Shown piece after piece: positions 5,506 through 6,110 of a DNA stretch of 6,110 nt (the first letter of the stretch is position 1; each line of letters starts with the position of its first letter). The DNA comes from Halieaceae bacterium (GTDB lineage: Bacteria > Pseudomonadota > Gammaproteobacteria > Pseudomonadales > Halieaceae), in contig QXYP01000120.1 of the NCBI GenBank assembly GCA_009886815.1, positions 5,556 to 11,665 of the forward strand, given 5' to 3'. The position numbers and the translations under genes were made by a program. The notes beneath the pieces were generated by a model, which was given only the letters and a program-made list of their open reading frames with translations, had not been told where the DNA came from and made no database searches.

Positions 5506-6110
5506 CTACGCTGAAAGTTGGCTAAAAACGAGCGTTCCATTGGTCCCGCCAAAACCGAAAGAGTTACTCATAGCGTGCGTAATCTTCCGTTGTTGTGCGT
5601 TATGGGGAACATAATTGAGATCACACCCTTCCCCAGGATTATCAAGATTAATAGTGGGCGGCGCTACGCCATCGCGAATCGCCAGAATCGTAAATACCGC
5701 CTCAACTGCACCGGCAGCTCCCAGCAAATGTCCAATCATCGACTTGGTCGAGCTTACTGCGAGGTCGGGCGCAACATGGCCAAAAATCGATTTAACGGCC
5801 ATTGTTTCGGCTCGGTCACCGACCATGGTTGAGGTGCCGTGGGCGTTAATGTAGCCAACATCTGAAGCATTCAGGCCGGAGTCGCGCAAGGCATTGGCCA
5901 TGGATCGAGCGGCACCACGCCCATCCTCTGGGGGTGAGGTCATATGGTAGGCGTCACCGCTCATACCAAACCCGGTGAGTTCAGCGTAAATGTGCGCCTT
6001 TCTAGCTTTGGCGCTATCGAGTGATTCGAGCATGAGCATTGCCGCGCCGTCACCGAGCACAAAACCGTCCCGGTCTGCATCCCATGGCCTCGATGCCAGC
6101 TCAGGGCTGG
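5506..6110 (-). CDS. fabF: 3-oxoacyl-[ACP] synthase II, FabF (5' end outside window)
   Basis: Condenses malonyl-ACP with acyl-ACP in fatty-acid elongation, including the temperature-responsive C16 to C18 step in E. coli. The last 200 residues are present, open from the right edge (frame begins at 6108) to TAG 5506. Visible motifs, numbered from the first complete codon: [17 protein letters not shown] (6-22); NAHGTST (88-94) and STKSMIGH (120-127). These contain the two catalytic histidines and the conserved lysine, and their spacing (His +32 Lys, +5 His) is exactly that of E. coli His303, Lys335 and His340. They are followed by [15 protein letters not shown] and NSFGFGGTN (182-190). The nucleophilic cysteine lies upstream, outside the window. 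FabF rather than FabB is favoured by YHMTSPP and by pabC-mltG-tmk-holB downstream. acpP probably precedes it beyond the edge. Confidence 0.97.
   Translation of the reverse strand, partial: SPELASRPWDADRDGFVLGDGAAMLMLESLDSAKARKAHIYAELTGFGMSGDAYHMTSPPEDGRGAARSMANALRDSGLNASDVGYINAHGTSTMVGDRAETMAVKSIFGHVAPDLAVSSTKSMIGHLLGAAGAVEAVFTILAIRDGVAPPTINLDNPGEGCDLNYVPHNAQQRKITHAMSNSFGFGGTNGTLVFSQLSA

Noticed and set aside
5518..5854. Plus-strand open frames of 79-104 aa
   Set aside because: They lie opposite the highly conserved fabF C-terminal region and show no recognisable product.

Overview
The window is a chromosomal housekeeping region from a gammaproteobacterium. The best fit is a Pseudomonas-like or marine relative. 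This rests on the gene order fabF-pabC-mltG-tmk-holB-pilZ, a PilZ protein closely resembling the Pseudomonas type IV pilus protein, and a tRNA-Leu(UAG) directly in front of tig, an arrangement also known from Pseudomonas. No phage genes, insertion sequences, CRISPR arrays or defence genes were seen. All protein genes and the tRNA lie on the minus strand, so transcription runs from high to low coordinates.

Right part (about 1800-6110): one compact gene cluster, in transcription order fabF (fatty acid elongation; 5' end outside the window), pabC (folate precursor; appears broken here), mltG (septation-linked lytic transglycosylase), tmk (thymidylate kinase), holB (DNA polymerase III delta-prime) and pilZ (type IV pilus assembly). 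Genes overlap or sit a few bases apart, except for a 62-nt gap before pilZ. The cluster links lipid, folate and dTTP supply with replication, wall synthesis and surface motility. No promoter for it is visible, so it probably lies upstream of 6110.

Middle (about 1287-1800): a gene-poor stretch of roughly 500 bases. It holds the likely tRNA-Leu/tig promoter, a very AT-rich block, and a strong intrinsic terminator pointing in the plus direction. No plus-strand gene precedes that terminator, and the sequence before it can fold into stem-loops. A small plus-strand RNA is therefore the best candidate for an undescribed element in the window.

Left part (1-1286): tRNA-Leu(UAG), then tig (trigger factor), which runs off the left edge lacking roughly its last 55 residues.

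The most notable anomaly is pabC. Its first codons and its last two thirds are recognisable, but they are in different reading frames. About 40-45 codons between them are missing, and the remaining part also lacks the cofactor-binding glutamate expected in the family. This is either a decaying gene or a sequence/assembly error.
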